Positions 24,357-33,664 of a stretch of DNA of 64,000 nt are shown one piece after another. The stretch is from Rhodococcus sp. SMB37 (GTDB lineage: Bacteria; Actinomycetota; Actinomycetes; Mycobacteriales; Mycobacteriaceae). Location of the stretch: NCBI RefSeq assembly GCF_004345605.1, contig NZ_SLVY01000009.1, forward strand, positions 163,276 to 227,275, given 5' to 3'. How positions within the stretch are numbered: the stretch's first letter is position 1; the number at the start of each line of letters is the position of its first letter. The notes beneath the pieces are model-generated. The model did no database searches, was not told the DNA's origin, and saw only the letters and a list, made by a program, of their open reading frames with translations. Both the position numbers and the translations under genes were made by a program.

Positions 24357-26075
24357 TCAGGGAGTGACGACCGGCGTGTTGCAGGCAATCGTCTGGCGTT
24401 CCCCGATTGCGCCCGACGGGCAGATCGGCACAGTCACGTTCAGCGACTGGTTGCAGCGCTTACCGACGGCGATGGCGTCCTCGGTGAAGAACTGCGTGTA
24501 GCGGTTCACCTGGAGCTGTTCCTTCGGGTACATCACACCCAGCTCGATGACGTTGCTCAGCGACCGGAACCAAGTTCCTGCCGGGTAGAGCAGCACGTTC
24601 ACGGTGCCGGGGTAGATGACCGTCTGAAGGTTGCCGGGCTGGCCCACACCGCGGGTCTGCCAGTCACCGACGAACTGGAGCGCGATGTTCCGCGCTGCCA
24701 GCCAGCCGTCGATCTGGGCGTCGGTGACGGCCTTGGTGTCGGTGCCCTGCTGGTTGGCGAGGTCGGCGCGGATGACCTCGTGCAGCCACGACGGTGCGAC
24801 ACCCTCGATGGTGGCTTTACGCCCCAGACCACGGTCCAACCGGAGGTTGGTTGCCATCAGCGCGAGGCTGTTGAGCACCGAACTGCCGGCGGCGATCTGC
24901 GCGTCGACCGGGATCGTGATGGCGGTGGAGCCGGTCACCATGTCGTTCACAGTGCGCCGCGACAGGGCACGGAAGTGCTCCTGGGTGAGCGAGCGCATGA
25001 ACCACTCGATCAGCTCCGGCCACCCCTGGTTCTGCAGGATGCCCGCATTGACGCAGTAGCCCACGGCGTTGAGTCGCAGTTCCTCGAACTCGTCGGGGCA
25101 CGGGATCTCGACGCATTCCTTGACCGCCGTCGGGTTGCCGTCGACGTCGACTGCTTCGAGCTCCGGTTCGGTGAAGAAGAACTGGAACGAGTTGAAGATC
25201 GCCGACAGGTCCGGTTCGACGGGCCAGCGCACACCGCCGCGGCGGATGGCGATCTCCGGCAACGACAGGAGGTCTGTTGCCTGCGGGACCTCGCAGAAGT
25301 CGTAGAGCTGTTCGGAGGGGGCGCACCAGCCGCCGGCCGCGATCAAGGATCCGTTGGGGAGGTTCCGTTCGTCGGTGGCCTTCTCGATCGCGGCGACGAG
25401 TTCGTGGCTGGTCTCGACCAAGGGCATGTCGCGGTCGAGGCGGCCGAGGGTCTGTCCGGAGAATCCGCCGCGGACCGGTCGGCTGGAACGCACCCGGCTG
25501 CCGGGGCGGACTGCCTCTACTGCTTCGGCGAGATCAGCGAACCCGACCTTGCCCGGCTTGAAGCCGAACACGTTGGAGTCCATCCGCCAGCCGAGTTCCT
25601 TCTTCGACTGCGTGGCCGGCACCTTGGTCTTGCGTCCGGTGGCGGCTGCCGAGAAGTTGGTCTTCTTGCCGGATGCGGCCACGGAGGCGGCGTCGTTGGC
25701 TGCGGCTTCTGCCTCGTCGACGACAGCGGCAGCGTCCTCAGCGGACACGCCCTCGTCTTCGTCGGCTGCGGCAGCCTCGGCACCCTCACCCTCGGCATCA
25801 GCCTCAGCGTCGGTGTCTCCGGCGACCTGAGAGATCAGGTCCTGGGCTTCGGTGCGGCGTGCAGCCTCGGCGGTCTCGACCTCGGTGATTGCCGTGTCGA
25901 TGGACGTGATGCTCGTTGCGACGGAGCGGAGCTGTGCGAGCTGTTCCTCGGTGAGGTCCTCGCCGCCTTCGACGATGGCGCGCAGTTCGTCGAATGCTTC
26001 GTTTGCCTTGTCACGCAGTTCGCCCAGTGCGGCCAGGTCGGTCGGCATCTGTTCGGGCAGTTCGAACGGGTCCAC
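24357..26075 (-). CDS. Major capsid protein, HK97-fold, with N-terminal scaffold-like region
   Basis: The start is GTG 26075 with GAGGAG 5 nt upstream. The 572-residue protein has a helical, acidic N-terminus (1-85), an Ala/Glu/Asp-rich linker (about 85-140) and a capsid domain (about 190-572). The latter contains GGWCAPSEQLYDF, a pattern frequent in actinophage HK97-type capsid proteins, and a Cys-containing C-terminus. The N-terminal part may serve as a delta domain removed by the protease encoded upstream. Terminators flank the gene on both sides, suggesting its own transcript. Confidence 0.85.
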   Translation of the reverse strand: MDPFELPEQMPTDLAALGELRDKANEAFDELRAIVEGGEDLTEEQLAQLRSVATSITSIDTAITEVETAEAARRTEAQDLISQVAGDTDAEADAEGEGAEAAAADEDEGVSAEDAAAVVDEAEAAANDAASVAASGKKTNFSAAATGRKTKVPATQSKKELGWRMDSNVFGFKPGKVGFADLAEAVEAVRPGSRVRSSRPVRGGFSGQTLGRLDRDMPLVETSHELVAAIEKATDERNLPNGSLIAAGGWCAPSEQLYDFCEVPQATDLLSLPEIAIRRGGVRWPVEPDLSAIFNSFQFFFTEPELEAVDVDGNPTAVKECVEIPCPDEFEELRLNAVGYCVNAGILQNQGWPELIEWFMRSLTQEHFRALSRRTVNDMVTGSTAITIPVDAQIAAGSSVLNSLALMATNLRLDRGLGRKATIEGVAPSWLHEVIRADLANQQGTDTKAVTDAQIDGWLAARNIALQFVGDWQTRGVGQPGNLQTVIYPGTVNVLLYPAGTWFRSLSNVIELGVMYPKEQLQVNRYTQFFTEDAIAVGKRCNQSLNVTVPICPSGAIGERQTIACNTPVVTP

Positions 26076-26204
26076 GGGGACTCCTCAAGTCGTTTCGGTT
26101 AGGTCACGACGCTGGAAGTGCCCGAGGCCCACAGCCGTACCGGGTTCAACCTGCTGTCTGGTTCGAGAGAGTAGAACCGCGGGGTGCAGAGCCCGGGCGG
26201 ACGA

Positions 26205-26244
26205 GAATCGTCCCGGCACCGGGGAAAGGGTGCCGGGACGATTC
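26205..26244. terminator. Hairpin between the small zinc protein gene and the capsid gene
   Basis: A perfect 16-bp stem (26205-26220 with 26229-26244) closes an 8-nt loop. Downstream in the minus direction, before the capsid start, lies about 130 nt that includes TACTCT near 26172 (minus strand), a possible -10 box. Confidence 0.75.
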
Positions 26245-26259
26245 CGTTGTTGTGCTGGT

Positions 26260-26451
26260 TCAGGTGGGGGTGTCGGCCACCCGGACGATGGTGCCGCCCC
26301 CCGCCCGGCGGATCTCCCGCTTCGCTTCGAGTGGGGTGAGGTAGCTGGCCTCTTCACCTGACGGCAAGGTCACCTTGTAGGTGTACGACTTCGCTGTCGT
26401 TCCGCCACCGGCCAGTGTGGATCCTGCGCGTTTCCCGCAAGCGCATCCCAT
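26260..26451 (-). CDS. Small Cys-motif phage protein (DUF7196-like)
   Basis: ATG 26451 directly follows the stop of the MuF gene. The 63-residue protein begins MGCACGKR and ends with a small beta domain (YKVTLPSGEEASYLTPLEAKREIRRAGGGTIVRV). This MGCxC...P.G....T..EA......GG pattern is common in actinophages between MuF/protease and capsid genes. No function is known. Confidence 0.7.
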   Translation of the reverse strand: MGCACGKRAGSTLAGGGTTAKSYTYKVTLPSGEEASYLTPLEAKREIRRAGGGTIVRVADTPT

Positions 26452-28917
26452 TTACTTCGCTCCGATCGTCTTGGTGATGAGGGACCGTGCCTCACGGCGG
26501 CGATCCTGTGCCGCGAGTACGGCCTTCGCCTGCTCGTTGCGGCGCTCCTGCGCCCGCATCTGCCGGACCACCGCCTGACCCAACGCCTCCACCTGAGACG
26601 GGGACAGCACCGCCTCCGGGCGGCGGTTCTTACGGGGGCCGAGGGAGGCCACCAGCGTGGTCGGGCGGTCCGCTTCGTCGGAGGCTCCGGCAACGAGGAC
26701 CGGGAACCCGGGTGTATTGACGGCCAGTGCGGCGACGAGCTCCAGGTTTCCGGCGATGGTCCGCCAGTCCCCGGACAGTGGCGCCGACAACCCTGCCCGG
26801 ACTTGTTCGTCCGACGCTGTGGGGTGTGGGATGCCGGAGAACCAGATGCCGTGCTCATCCTCCCCGACCCGCACGAGTGCGAAGCATGTGCCGGTGTGGT
26901 CGTAGTGCTCGGCGGCTGGGCGGGCACCGAGGCGTGGCCCGGCGTGCCCCGTACCTACGGTGAGCCGCCCGACCGGCAACCGACCATCGGTGGTAAGTAC
27001 CGGCGGAGATGTGTGGAAGTGCGCGTAGTCCGTCTTCGACCGCGGCGCGACGACACACTGATCGGTGATCCCGACGTGGCACTGACCGAAACATGCGAGG
27101 TGCCCGTAGATGCGGCCTGTCTTCGCGTCGTACGTGACCGGCGTCGGGCCCTCCAGTTTCGGGTCGGCGAACAGGCTGGCGTCGTAGGTGTCGTCGACGG
27201 GCCGTGCCGCTGCCGCGACGAGGGACGCGACGACTGCGACGTCCTTCGATACCCGCTCCGAGTCCAGCTTCAGGGTGGTTTCGCCGAACGCTGGGGTGGA
27301 GACGAGGGTGACACCCATCAGCTTCGCGCTGGTGACCGTCTCGAACACCTTGAGTTCCTCACCGGATTCGTACGCTTCGTCCCACATCTCTTCGGTGATC
27401 GGTTCCCCGACCTCGTTGGTGTAGATCCAGTCCGCGTCGCCGAGGTCCACCGAGGGGCCGGTGACTCCGTGTGAGAGCTGCCCGGCTGCCTCGTCGGCTT
27501 CGTCGGTGTTCAGCAGGTAGCCGGAGGCCAACACTTGGGTGCCGTCGACGCGTGAGGTCTCGATGACTCCGACTGTGTAGGCGTCGAAGTGTCCGCCGGA
27601 GGATTGCTTGGTCCACATCAACGGGAGCGGGAATTCGCGGAATCGGAAGTCCATGTCGGCGGCGAGGATGCGCCGGTCGTCGGTGGGTGTGCCGAGTACC
27701 GCGACGATCGAGTCGGTGAAGGTGCGGAACGTTTCGCCCGTGTCCTCCACCTCTACCTCGGTGTCGGTGTCCTCGACGTCGACGATGTCGGTGGTTTCTT
27801 CGTCTGCCATGTCGTCCTCCGTGTTGATGGATGCCACCCGACCGAGTCCGGCAGGGTCCTCGCGCGCCCGGATGTTTCCTTCCTCGGCGCGACGTTCGAT
27901 TTCGTCTTCCTGGGATCCGGCGCGGTTGCGGACGGTGGAGTCGCCGGGGCCGCGTTCGGTGTGCCGGTCCTGCTCGCCGGGTAGGGCTTCGTCGGTGGCG
28001 AGGACGGCAACCCTGCAACGACAGTTCGCCGACTCCTCCACCGGACCTCGAGGATCCCCAGGGAAACGCATCTGTGATCGGCCGACCGTGAATGTGGACC
28101 CGAGGGGCACCCGCTGCCCGTCCGCAGCAAAATGACTTTTGCGTGTTCGGGAATCCAGCGTGCAAATCCAGGTGGATTCGAGCTCCTCCCCCAGGACCTC
28201 ATTGCGCAGCGTCGCGGCCTCGATCGTGGCGTGGGACATAGCGCCGGCTGATTCGGTGCGGGCCACGGTCATTGCCCGACCCGTCCAATCCCCAGTCGCC
28301 GGGGACAGGAACTGCTGAACCCGTGTCCGCTGCTGCGCGGACCCTTCACCGGCGGCGATCGCTTGGTCGAGCTGCACTGTGATGTCCCGGAACACCGCCT
28401 CCGGTGTGTTCACCATGCGGTTGCGGACCTGCCCGAGATACTCCGACTGGATCCGCCGCACCGACGGGAGGGAGGCGAGGCGCCGGTCCAGGTCGGTGAT
28501 GTCGGAGGTGGGGACGCCGAGGGAGGATGCGACGATCTTGCGGGCCTGACGTGCGAGGCTCGTGTTCGGCAGTTCCTCGGTCGGTGCCTGTCGGGTGGGT
28601 CGTTCCCGATCCGGCTCTTCCTCGAGGATGTCTTCGAGCACGGCGCCGGATGCGGTGAGGACTGCGAGGAGTTCGTATCCGTAGATCAGGCCGAGGCCGT
28701 AGATCACGGCCTGGTCGAGGGCGAGTTCCCACCATCCGGCGGTCGCGGGTACTTGGTCGGGGTCGGGTGGGAGTTCAGCAGCTGCGGTCAGGGATGGGAG
28801 GACCGCGGCGCGGACGTGCGGCAGCCACGCTTCGAACGCTGCCATCGTCAACGCTGAGATCGCTGTCTCCGCGTCCAGTTGCGTGGAGAGGGCTCGGGCC
28901 AGGTTGTCCGGGTACAT
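26452..28917 (-). CDS. MuF-like minor capsid protein fused to capsid maturation protease
   Basis: ATG 28917 follows the portal stop by 3 nt. Of 821 residues, about 1-310 are MuF-like (helical, ending in MTVARTESAGAMSHA...TWICTLDSRTRKSH...ESANCRCRV, the MuF head motif). About 385-560 look like a prohead protease (FPLPLMWTKQSSGGHFDAYTVGVIETS). About 590-700 hold a Cys/His cluster (HLACFGQCHVGITDQC) and the C-terminal 70 residues are a charged helix. It likely enters the procapsid with the portal and cleaves the capsid N-terminus. Catalytic residues cannot be fixed from sequence alone. Confidence 0.8.
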   Translation of the reverse strand: MYPDNLARALSTQLDAETAISALTMAAFEAWLPHVRAAVLPSLTAAAELPPDPDQVPATAGWWELALDQAVIYGLGLIYGYELLAVLTASGAVLEDILEEEPDRERPTRQAPTEELPNTSLARQARKIVASSLGVPTSDITDLDRRLASLPSVRRIQSEYLGQVRNRMVNTPEAVFRDITVQLDQAIAAGEGSAQQRTRVQQFLSPATGDWTGRAMTVARTESAGAMSHATIEAATLRNEVLGEELESTWICTLDSRTRKSHFAADGQRVPLGSTFTVGRSQMRFPGDPRGPVEESANCRCRVAVLATDEALPGEQDRHTERGPGDSTVRNRAGSQEDEIERRAEEGNIRAREDPAGLGRVASINTEDDMADEETTDIVDVEDTDTEVEVEDTGETFRTFTDSIVAVLGTPTDDRRILAADMDFRFREFPLPLMWTKQSSGGHFDAYTVGVIETSRVDGTQVLASGYLLNTDEADEAAGQLSHGVTGPSVDLGDADWIYTNEVGEPITEEMWDEAYESGEELKVFETVTSAKLMGVTLVSTPAFGETTLKLDSERVSKDVAVVASLVAAAARPVDDTYDASLFADPKLEGPTPVTYDAKTGRIYGHLACFGQCHVGITDQCVVAPRSKTDYAHFHTSPPVLTTDGRLPVGRLTVGTGHAGPRLGARPAAEHYDHTGTCFALVRVGEDEHGIWFSGIPHPTASDEQVRAGLSAPLSGDWRTIAGNLELVAALAVNTPGFPVLVAGASDEADRPTTLVASLGPRKNRRPEAVLSPSQVEALGQAVVRQMRAQERRNEQAKAVLAAQDRRREARSLITKTIGAK

Positions 28918-28920
28918 CCG

Positions 28921-30798
28921 TCACGCTCCTGACAGTTCGTCGACTGCGTCCTGCTCTACCCACATCGTGATGGTGCGGCGGTCGAACCCGAGGCGTTCGA
29001 TCGCGGGCCACGGGACGGAGGTGTCCCAGCCTTCGATGAGTTTGGGGACGTCGGCGACGGGGACTTTGGGGAGGTTGCGGTGGGCGAGGTGCATTTCGAT
29101 GTCTCGGAAGTGGTCGGCGTTGGCGCGGTTGCGGCGCCGTTTGTTGGCGAGTTCGAGGGCGCGGGCGGTGAAGGTGTCGACGAGGGCGATGACGGTGGCG
29201 GAGCTGGTCACTGTGTCGGGTTCGTCGGTGGAGTCCGGTTGTGTGGCTGGTTCGGATTCGGGGAGGGTGTCCGGCTCCTCGGGCGATGTGGGGGTTTCGA
29301 TCGCTGGGGTCGGCTGTGCTGGGGCTTGGATGTCGTCGACCACGCCACCGAGCAGTGGCGCGAGTGTGGGGATCAGGGAGACGTCCGCGGCTGCCTTGTC
29401 CCTCGCCAACTGTTTCCACCCGTCCGGGGTGGTGAGGTCGTAGGCGTCCTCTTCACCGAATCCGGAGTACTCTCGCAACGCTTTGGAGGTGATGGCGCCG
29501 ACGGAGTGCGCGGACTGCGCTTCGGCCTTCTTGTCCGGGTCCTGCGTCAAGGGTGTGGTGTCGTACCAGACCACGAACTGTGTCGGGTCGATCCCTTCCC
29601 GTTCGAGGACCGGTCGCAGGATGAACTGGGTCAGCGACGCGACGATGGTCTTGAGGACCGGCACGACGTGGACCTTGACGTCTTCTTCGGCCAGCAGCCA
29701 TGCGCTCCAGTGATTCGAGCTGGTTCCCAATCCGAGGAGTTGTTCGGGGGCGACGTCAAGGGACATGGCGAGTCGGCGGATCGCTGCCTCGCGGGTCTTC
29801 AGTGAGGTTTCGGCGACCGTGGAGTCGAACTTGACGTGCTTGACCTTGTCGGTCCACTCCCCCGGCACTGAGGCGATGATCGGCATGAACGCGGCCATCG
29901 ACTCCTGGTCCTTGTAGGCGGTGGTGCCGACTTGGTAGAGGAGGTCCTGGAGTTGTTGTGATGCGGACGGTGTCGCGTAGGGCACTCCGTAGTCCGGGCT
30001 GGGGGCGTCGCCTGCCATGGGGGTGGCGCCGGGTGCGTCCTGCCCTGGGAGGGACATTTCCTGTGGGACGAACACGATGCCGTTGCCGACGAGGCGGGAT
30101 TTGCCGGCGTTGTCGATGGACTTGGTGGTGCGGACGATTTCGAGCAGTGCGTCTTCGGCTGCGCGGACTGGGGAGTCGGCTTCGGAGGCGCGGCGGGGGT
30201 GTGGATTCCATACCCGGAACAGCACATCGCGGGTTTCGTCGTACATGTGTTTGGTGTTGTCTTGGAGGGTGAACTCGAGGTCGTCGGATCCGGAGGCTTT
30301 GATTTCGTCGCGGGAAAGGACGACCCATTCCTGGAATTCCATCTCGTCGCGGTCAGCGGCGGAGAGCGGCGAGCCGTCCGAATAGGTTTCGACGGATGAT
30401 CCGTCTCGGATGATCATCGCGACGAATCCTTCACCGGGGACAGTCAATGCTGCGGCGAGCCGTGTGAGCATCAGGGATTGTCCGGAGACACCGCCTGCGA
30501 TGTCGCGGACGATTCTCTGGACGACGGGGTTGTCGGTGGCGCCGGTGGGGAGTCCAGTTACTGGGTCGATTTCGGAGCCGATGAGGTGGCAGCGGCCTAC
30601 GGAGGCGGAGCGCCAGCCGACGTAGTAACGCAGTTCGCCGACCTTGTCGAGGAACTCCCAGGCTTGTTCTTGCCAGTTGGAGCCCGATGATCCGATGGAG
30701 GATTTGAAGGACTTGGAGGGGTCGGTGATTTTCTGACCGGCAGCGGTCAGCGACTCCCCGTATCGGGAGCGGCGTCGGATCTTCACTCTGCGGGCCAC
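28921..30798 (-). CDS. Portal protein
   Basis: The start is GTG 30798. The 625-residue protein lies between the terminase cluster and the MuF gene and has the usual portal pattern: basic N-terminus, WEFLDKVGELRYYVGW, a long helical centre (VAETSLKTREAAIRRLAMSLDVAPEQLLGLG), NHWSAWLLAEEDVKVHV, and a variable acidic C-terminus (about 480-560). It forms the dodecameric DNA channel at one capsid vertex. Confidence 0.9.
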   Translation of the reverse strand: MARRVKIRRRSRYGESLTAAGQKITDPSKSFKSSIGSSGSNWQEQAWEFLDKVGELRYYVGWRSASVGRCHLIGSEIDPVTGLPTGATDNPVVQRIVRDIAGGVSGQSLMLTRLAAALTVPGEGFVAMIIRDGSSVETYSDGSPLSAADRDEMEFQEWVVLSRDEIKASGSDDLEFTLQDNTKHMYDETRDVLFRVWNPHPRRASEADSPVRAAEDALLEIVRTTKSIDNAGKSRLVGNGIVFVPQEMSLPGQDAPGATPMAGDAPSPDYGVPYATPSASQQLQDLLYQVGTTAYKDQESMAAFMPIIASVPGEWTDKVKHVKFDSTVAETSLKTREAAIRRLAMSLDVAPEQLLGLGTSSNHWSAWLLAEEDVKVHVVPVLKTIVASLTQFILRPVLEREGIDPTQFVVWYDTTPLTQDPDKKAEAQSAHSVGAITSKALREYSGFGEEDAYDLTTPDGWKQLARDKAAADVSLIPTLAPLLGGVVDDIQAPAQPTPAIETPTSPEEPDTLPESEPATQPDSTDEPDTVTSSATVIALVDTFTARALELANKRRRNRANADHFRDIEMHLAHRNLPKVPVADVPKLIEGWDTSVPWPAIERLGFDRRTITMWVEQDAVDELSGA

Positions 30799-30863
30799 AG
30801 CCAGAAGGTAGTGGCCGACGGTGCAACGGTTCGTGCCATCTAGTTACATCCTGTGCCGCCCAG

Positions 30864-31103
30864 TCACGTCTCTTGATCCGCAGTAGCGCGTCGGCGCTTC
30901 GCGATGCCGTACAAGTTCGTGCCGCCGTACGCGAACGCCGACAGCAGGAACCACCACTGCCGGGTGGCGATGGCATAGGCGACCCACGCGACCTGTACGA
31001 CGATGCCGATGAGCGGGCCGGTCAGTGACTGGGAGCGGTACACGAAGAACAGGCCGGTGACTCCGACTGCGGTGAGAGTGAAGGACCACCAGAGTGTGAT
31101 CAT
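30864..31103 (-). CDS. Small membrane protein in packaging cluster
   Basis: ATG 31103 overlaps the exonuclease stop by 4 nt. The 79-residue product has three hydrophobic segments (about 2-22, 28-46, 50-66), resembling small integral proteins with NAD-transporter-like topology. The role is unknown. Confidence 0.65.
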   Translation of the reverse strand: MITLWWSFTLTAVGVTGLFFVYRSQSLTGPLIGIVVQVAWVAYAIATRQWWFLLSAFAYGGTNLYGIAKRRRATADQET

Positions 31104-31657
31104 GCGTCCTCGATTGTGAGCAGGAGGTCGAACGATGCCTTGAGGTGTCGGGCGTCGGCGAGCGCGTCGTGCTGCCCGTCCACCTGATCGGGTAGGTCGG
31201 GTGCGCCGCGGTCGCGCCAAGCCTGTTGGAATTCGCGGGTGAACATCGGCAGGCCTTTGGGGAGGCGGATCATGCGTCCCCAAAGTTGGGCGAGTGCGAC
31301 GTGGTCGTAGGCGCCGTAGTCGGCCCACAACTCGATCTCGCTGTCGGTGTCGGTGTGCGCGAGGAGGAATTCGCGGACCTCGTTGGCGATGACCCACTTC
31401 GGCTTCACCAGAGTTGAGGTGGTGTCGAGCGACCAGGACCACCGATGCGACCCGAAGCTCTTGCTGGGTTTGCCGCCTCGGAGGGGCAGGTGCGGGATGA
31501 CGTTCTGGCAGAGCCAGTCGTACTTCGAGATCCGGTCCACGGGCATGTCGGAGTTGACGGCGTAGTACTCGCGTCCGTCCTCGGCGACGATGCCGATGGA
31601 GATCAGCTCGATGGTCGAGCCGTCCTCGAGAAATTCGGTGTCATACCAGTAGCGCAT
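31100..31657 (-). CDS. DEDDh 3'-5' exoribonuclease-like protein (Rv2179c type)
   Basis: ATG 31657 overlaps the preceding stop (ATGA). The 185-residue protein has the RNase-T-fold catalytic set: DTEFLEDG (first Asp and Glu, residues 6 and 8), WADYGAYDHVAL (middle Asp) and QHDALADARHL (His and last Asp). Length and motifs match the mycobacterial Rv2179c-type 3'-5' exoribonucleases. In a phage packaging cluster it may process RNA or protect against defence; that is inference. Confidence 0.8.
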   Translation of the reverse strand: MRYWYDTEFLEDGSTIELISIGIVAEDGREYYAVNSDMPVDRISKYDWLCQNVIPHLPLRGGKPSKSFGSHRWSWSLDTTSTLVKPKWVIANEVREFLLAHTDTDSEIELWADYGAYDHVALAQLWGRMIRLPKGLPMFTREFQQAWRDRGAPDLPDQVDGQHDALADARHLKASFDLLLTIEDA

Positions 31658-31983
31658 CAGGCGTCCTCGATTTCGATTTCCATGTCGCTGTCGTCGAGCT
31701 GCGCGGCCAGTCCGGTCAGGTGCGACGCGGACAATGCGAGGAGCGGCCACACCCACAACGGCAGCCCGACAGCCCACAGCACGAACGGGGCGGTGATGCC
31801 GGCGATCCAGATGGACACGCACCAGGGGCAGGAGATGAAGTACGCGAGGGTCGACTCGGGGCCGAACCGGCGCAGCAGGTAGATGCGTGGGGTGTCGAGG
31901 ATGGTGTCGGCGTTGATGAGTCGGGTAGCTCGCATGACTGCGAGCACGTAGAGGGTGAGGATGAGGAGTGTGAGACCGTCCAT
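31657..31983 (-). CDS. DUF1360-like membrane protein
   Basis: ATG 31983 starts a 108-residue protein with three hydrophobic segments and the motif RATRLINADTILDTPR...CPWCVSIWIA, typical of the DUF1360 family of small phage and spore membrane proteins. Its C-terminus is acidic (DDSDMEIEIEDA). The stop overlaps the exonuclease start. No function is established. Confidence 0.75.
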   Translation of the reverse strand: MDGLTLLILTLYVLAVMRATRLINADTILDTPRIYLLRRFGPESTLAYFISCPWCVSIWIAGITAPFVLWAVGLPLWVWPLLALSASHLTGLAAQLDDSDMEIEIEDA

Positions 31984-32021
31984 GGCGCGCAACGGTAAAG
32001 ACGCACCGTGCACCCGCTGGG

Positions 32022-33662
32022 CTATGCGAGTTTGCGGGTCATCCAGTTCGGCGCCGGACTCGTAGGCATGGTGCGGGTCGGGTTGCCGAGGCTGGAGGTG
32101 CGGCCTCCGCGGGCGATGAGCCGGTCGTGGGCGATGATGGCGGCTGCGACCCTGTCGGGTTGGTGCTGCCCGGTCTGCCACGTCACAGCCTGCTCGACGA
32201 GTGTGGTCATCTCGTCGGTGACGACGCGGCATGTGCCGACCTCCACAGCCTGACGCAACAAGGCGGATCGGGCGACCGCGTCACCCTTCCCCCGCCACGC
32301 ATGCACCTTCAAGTCCTCGGTACGGCGGAGTGCCTTCGCTGTCTCGACATCCTGGCCGTCGTAGTCCTTGCGGAGCGCGTCCCGGTACGCCTTGATCGCA
32401 CGCTTCACCACATTCACATACGTGGTCCCGGCGGTATAGGTCTCGATGGCGATCTCGGAGGCGTGGGTTTCCATCGCCAGCTTCACCGCGGCCTGCCCCC
32501 ACTGGTCGGACGTCATCTGCTCGGACCGGTCATGGGTGAGCGCGACTGTTCCGTCCGGGAGTAGGGCGGCGGCGATGATGCCGGCCTCGTCGCCTTCTCC
32601 GGTTTCGGCGGGGTCGACGGCGACGATCCGCATGGTCGAACGCTCGGGATGCTGCTCGAGGCGATGGGTGTCGAACCATGCCCGCGAGAAGAGGCCGCCC
32701 TCGGCTGGGGTGGGGTTGCCTTGGTACAAGGCGTACCAGACACGCTCCCCCACCTGACGGCGCCGGGTCGCGAACTGCTCTGCGGTGCGGCCCCGGGCGG
32801 AGTCCATGACGACGCCGGGTGCGCGGCCGAGTTCGTCGGTGATGCCTACCTCGGAGATGGCGGGGATGTTGATGTGCCGCCAGGTGCGTTGCTCGGGTGG
32901 GAGTTCCTGTTCTCCGGCGAGGATCTCCCCCGATAGGTCCTGTTCGTGCCAGCGTGTTTGGATGACGATCACGGACGCATCCGGGGACAGCCGGGTCAGG
33001 GCCACGGACTTGAACCATTCGGACACCTTGCGGCGGTGCGCGACCGAATCGGCTTCCTGCATGTTTTTGTAGGGGTCGTCCACAATGAGCAGGTCGGCGG
33101 CCTTGCCGGTCACCGACGAGCCCAATCCGACGGCCTTGTATCCGCCCTTGCCGCCAGCTACCTGCCACGCCGAGACGGACGTCGACGCCGGATTCAAGCG
33201 CAGCCCGAGGAGGTCCTCCACCGGCTGTCCGGTGATGGCGTCGACGGCTCCGGTGCCGGCGGTTTCGATCCAGCCTCTGGCTGCGCGTGAGTGGTCTTCG
33301 GCGAGGGAGTCTCCGTAGGCGGTGACGATGACGCGGGTATCAGGATTCAGCTGGAGGGCGCGTAATGGTGCCCACACGGCGCACAGGGTCGACTTCCCTT
33401 CCTGCGGGGGCATCGTCACCAGCAGGTTGCGTTGTGGCTCTCGGATGACACGCTCGACTGCCCGGGAGATCACGTCCACTGCGGGGGTGATGACGAAGTT
33501 GGGGTCGGCGGCGGCGGCCAGCTCAGCAGGGTGTGTGTATCGGCCCTGTATGACTTTCCGGGTGTGCTGCGCCTGGAGGGACAGCATCAGAGCTTCCTTG
33601 CGTTCTGGGGGCCAGCCGTGGGTGTGCTCGGTCAGTTTGGCGATGGCGGCCGTCTTGTTCAC
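32022..33662 (-). CDS. Terminase large subunit
   Basis: The start is GTG 33662, just after the previous stop at 33665; the frame is open upstream without support. The 546-residue protein has a Walker A (TMPPQEGKST, about 83-92), Walker B (LLIVDDPYKN), a coupling motif (VIVIQTRWHEQDL) and an RNase-H-like nuclease with AVDPAETGEGDEAG. It pumps DNA into the prohead and cuts concatemers with the small subunit at 35469-35966. Confidence 0.95.
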   Translation of the reverse strand: MNKTAAIAKLTEHTHGWPPERKEALMLSLQAQHTRKVIQGRYTHPAELAAAADPNFVITPAVDVISRAVERVIREPQRNLLVTMPPQEGKSTLCAVWAPLRALQLNPDTRVIVTAYGDSLAEDHSRAARGWIETAGTGAVDAITGQPVEDLLGLRLNPASTSVSAWQVAGGKGGYKAVGLGSSVTGKAADLLIVDDPYKNMQEADSVAHRRKVSEWFKSVALTRLSPDASVIVIQTRWHEQDLSGEILAGEQELPPEQRTWRHINIPAISEVGITDELGRAPGVVMDSARGRTAEQFATRRRQVGERVWYALYQGNPTPAEGGLFSRAWFDTHRLEQHPERSTMRIVAVDPAETGEGDEAGIIAAALLPDGTVALTHDRSEQMTSDQWGQAAVKLAMETHASEIAIETYTAGTTYVNVVKRAIKAYRDALRKDYDGQDVETAKALRRTEDLKVHAWRGKGDAVARSALLRQAVEVGTCRVVTDEMTTLVEQAVTWQTGQHQPDRVAAAIIAHDRLIARGGRTSSLGNPTRTMPTSPAPNWMTRKLA

Positions 33663-33664
33663 GG

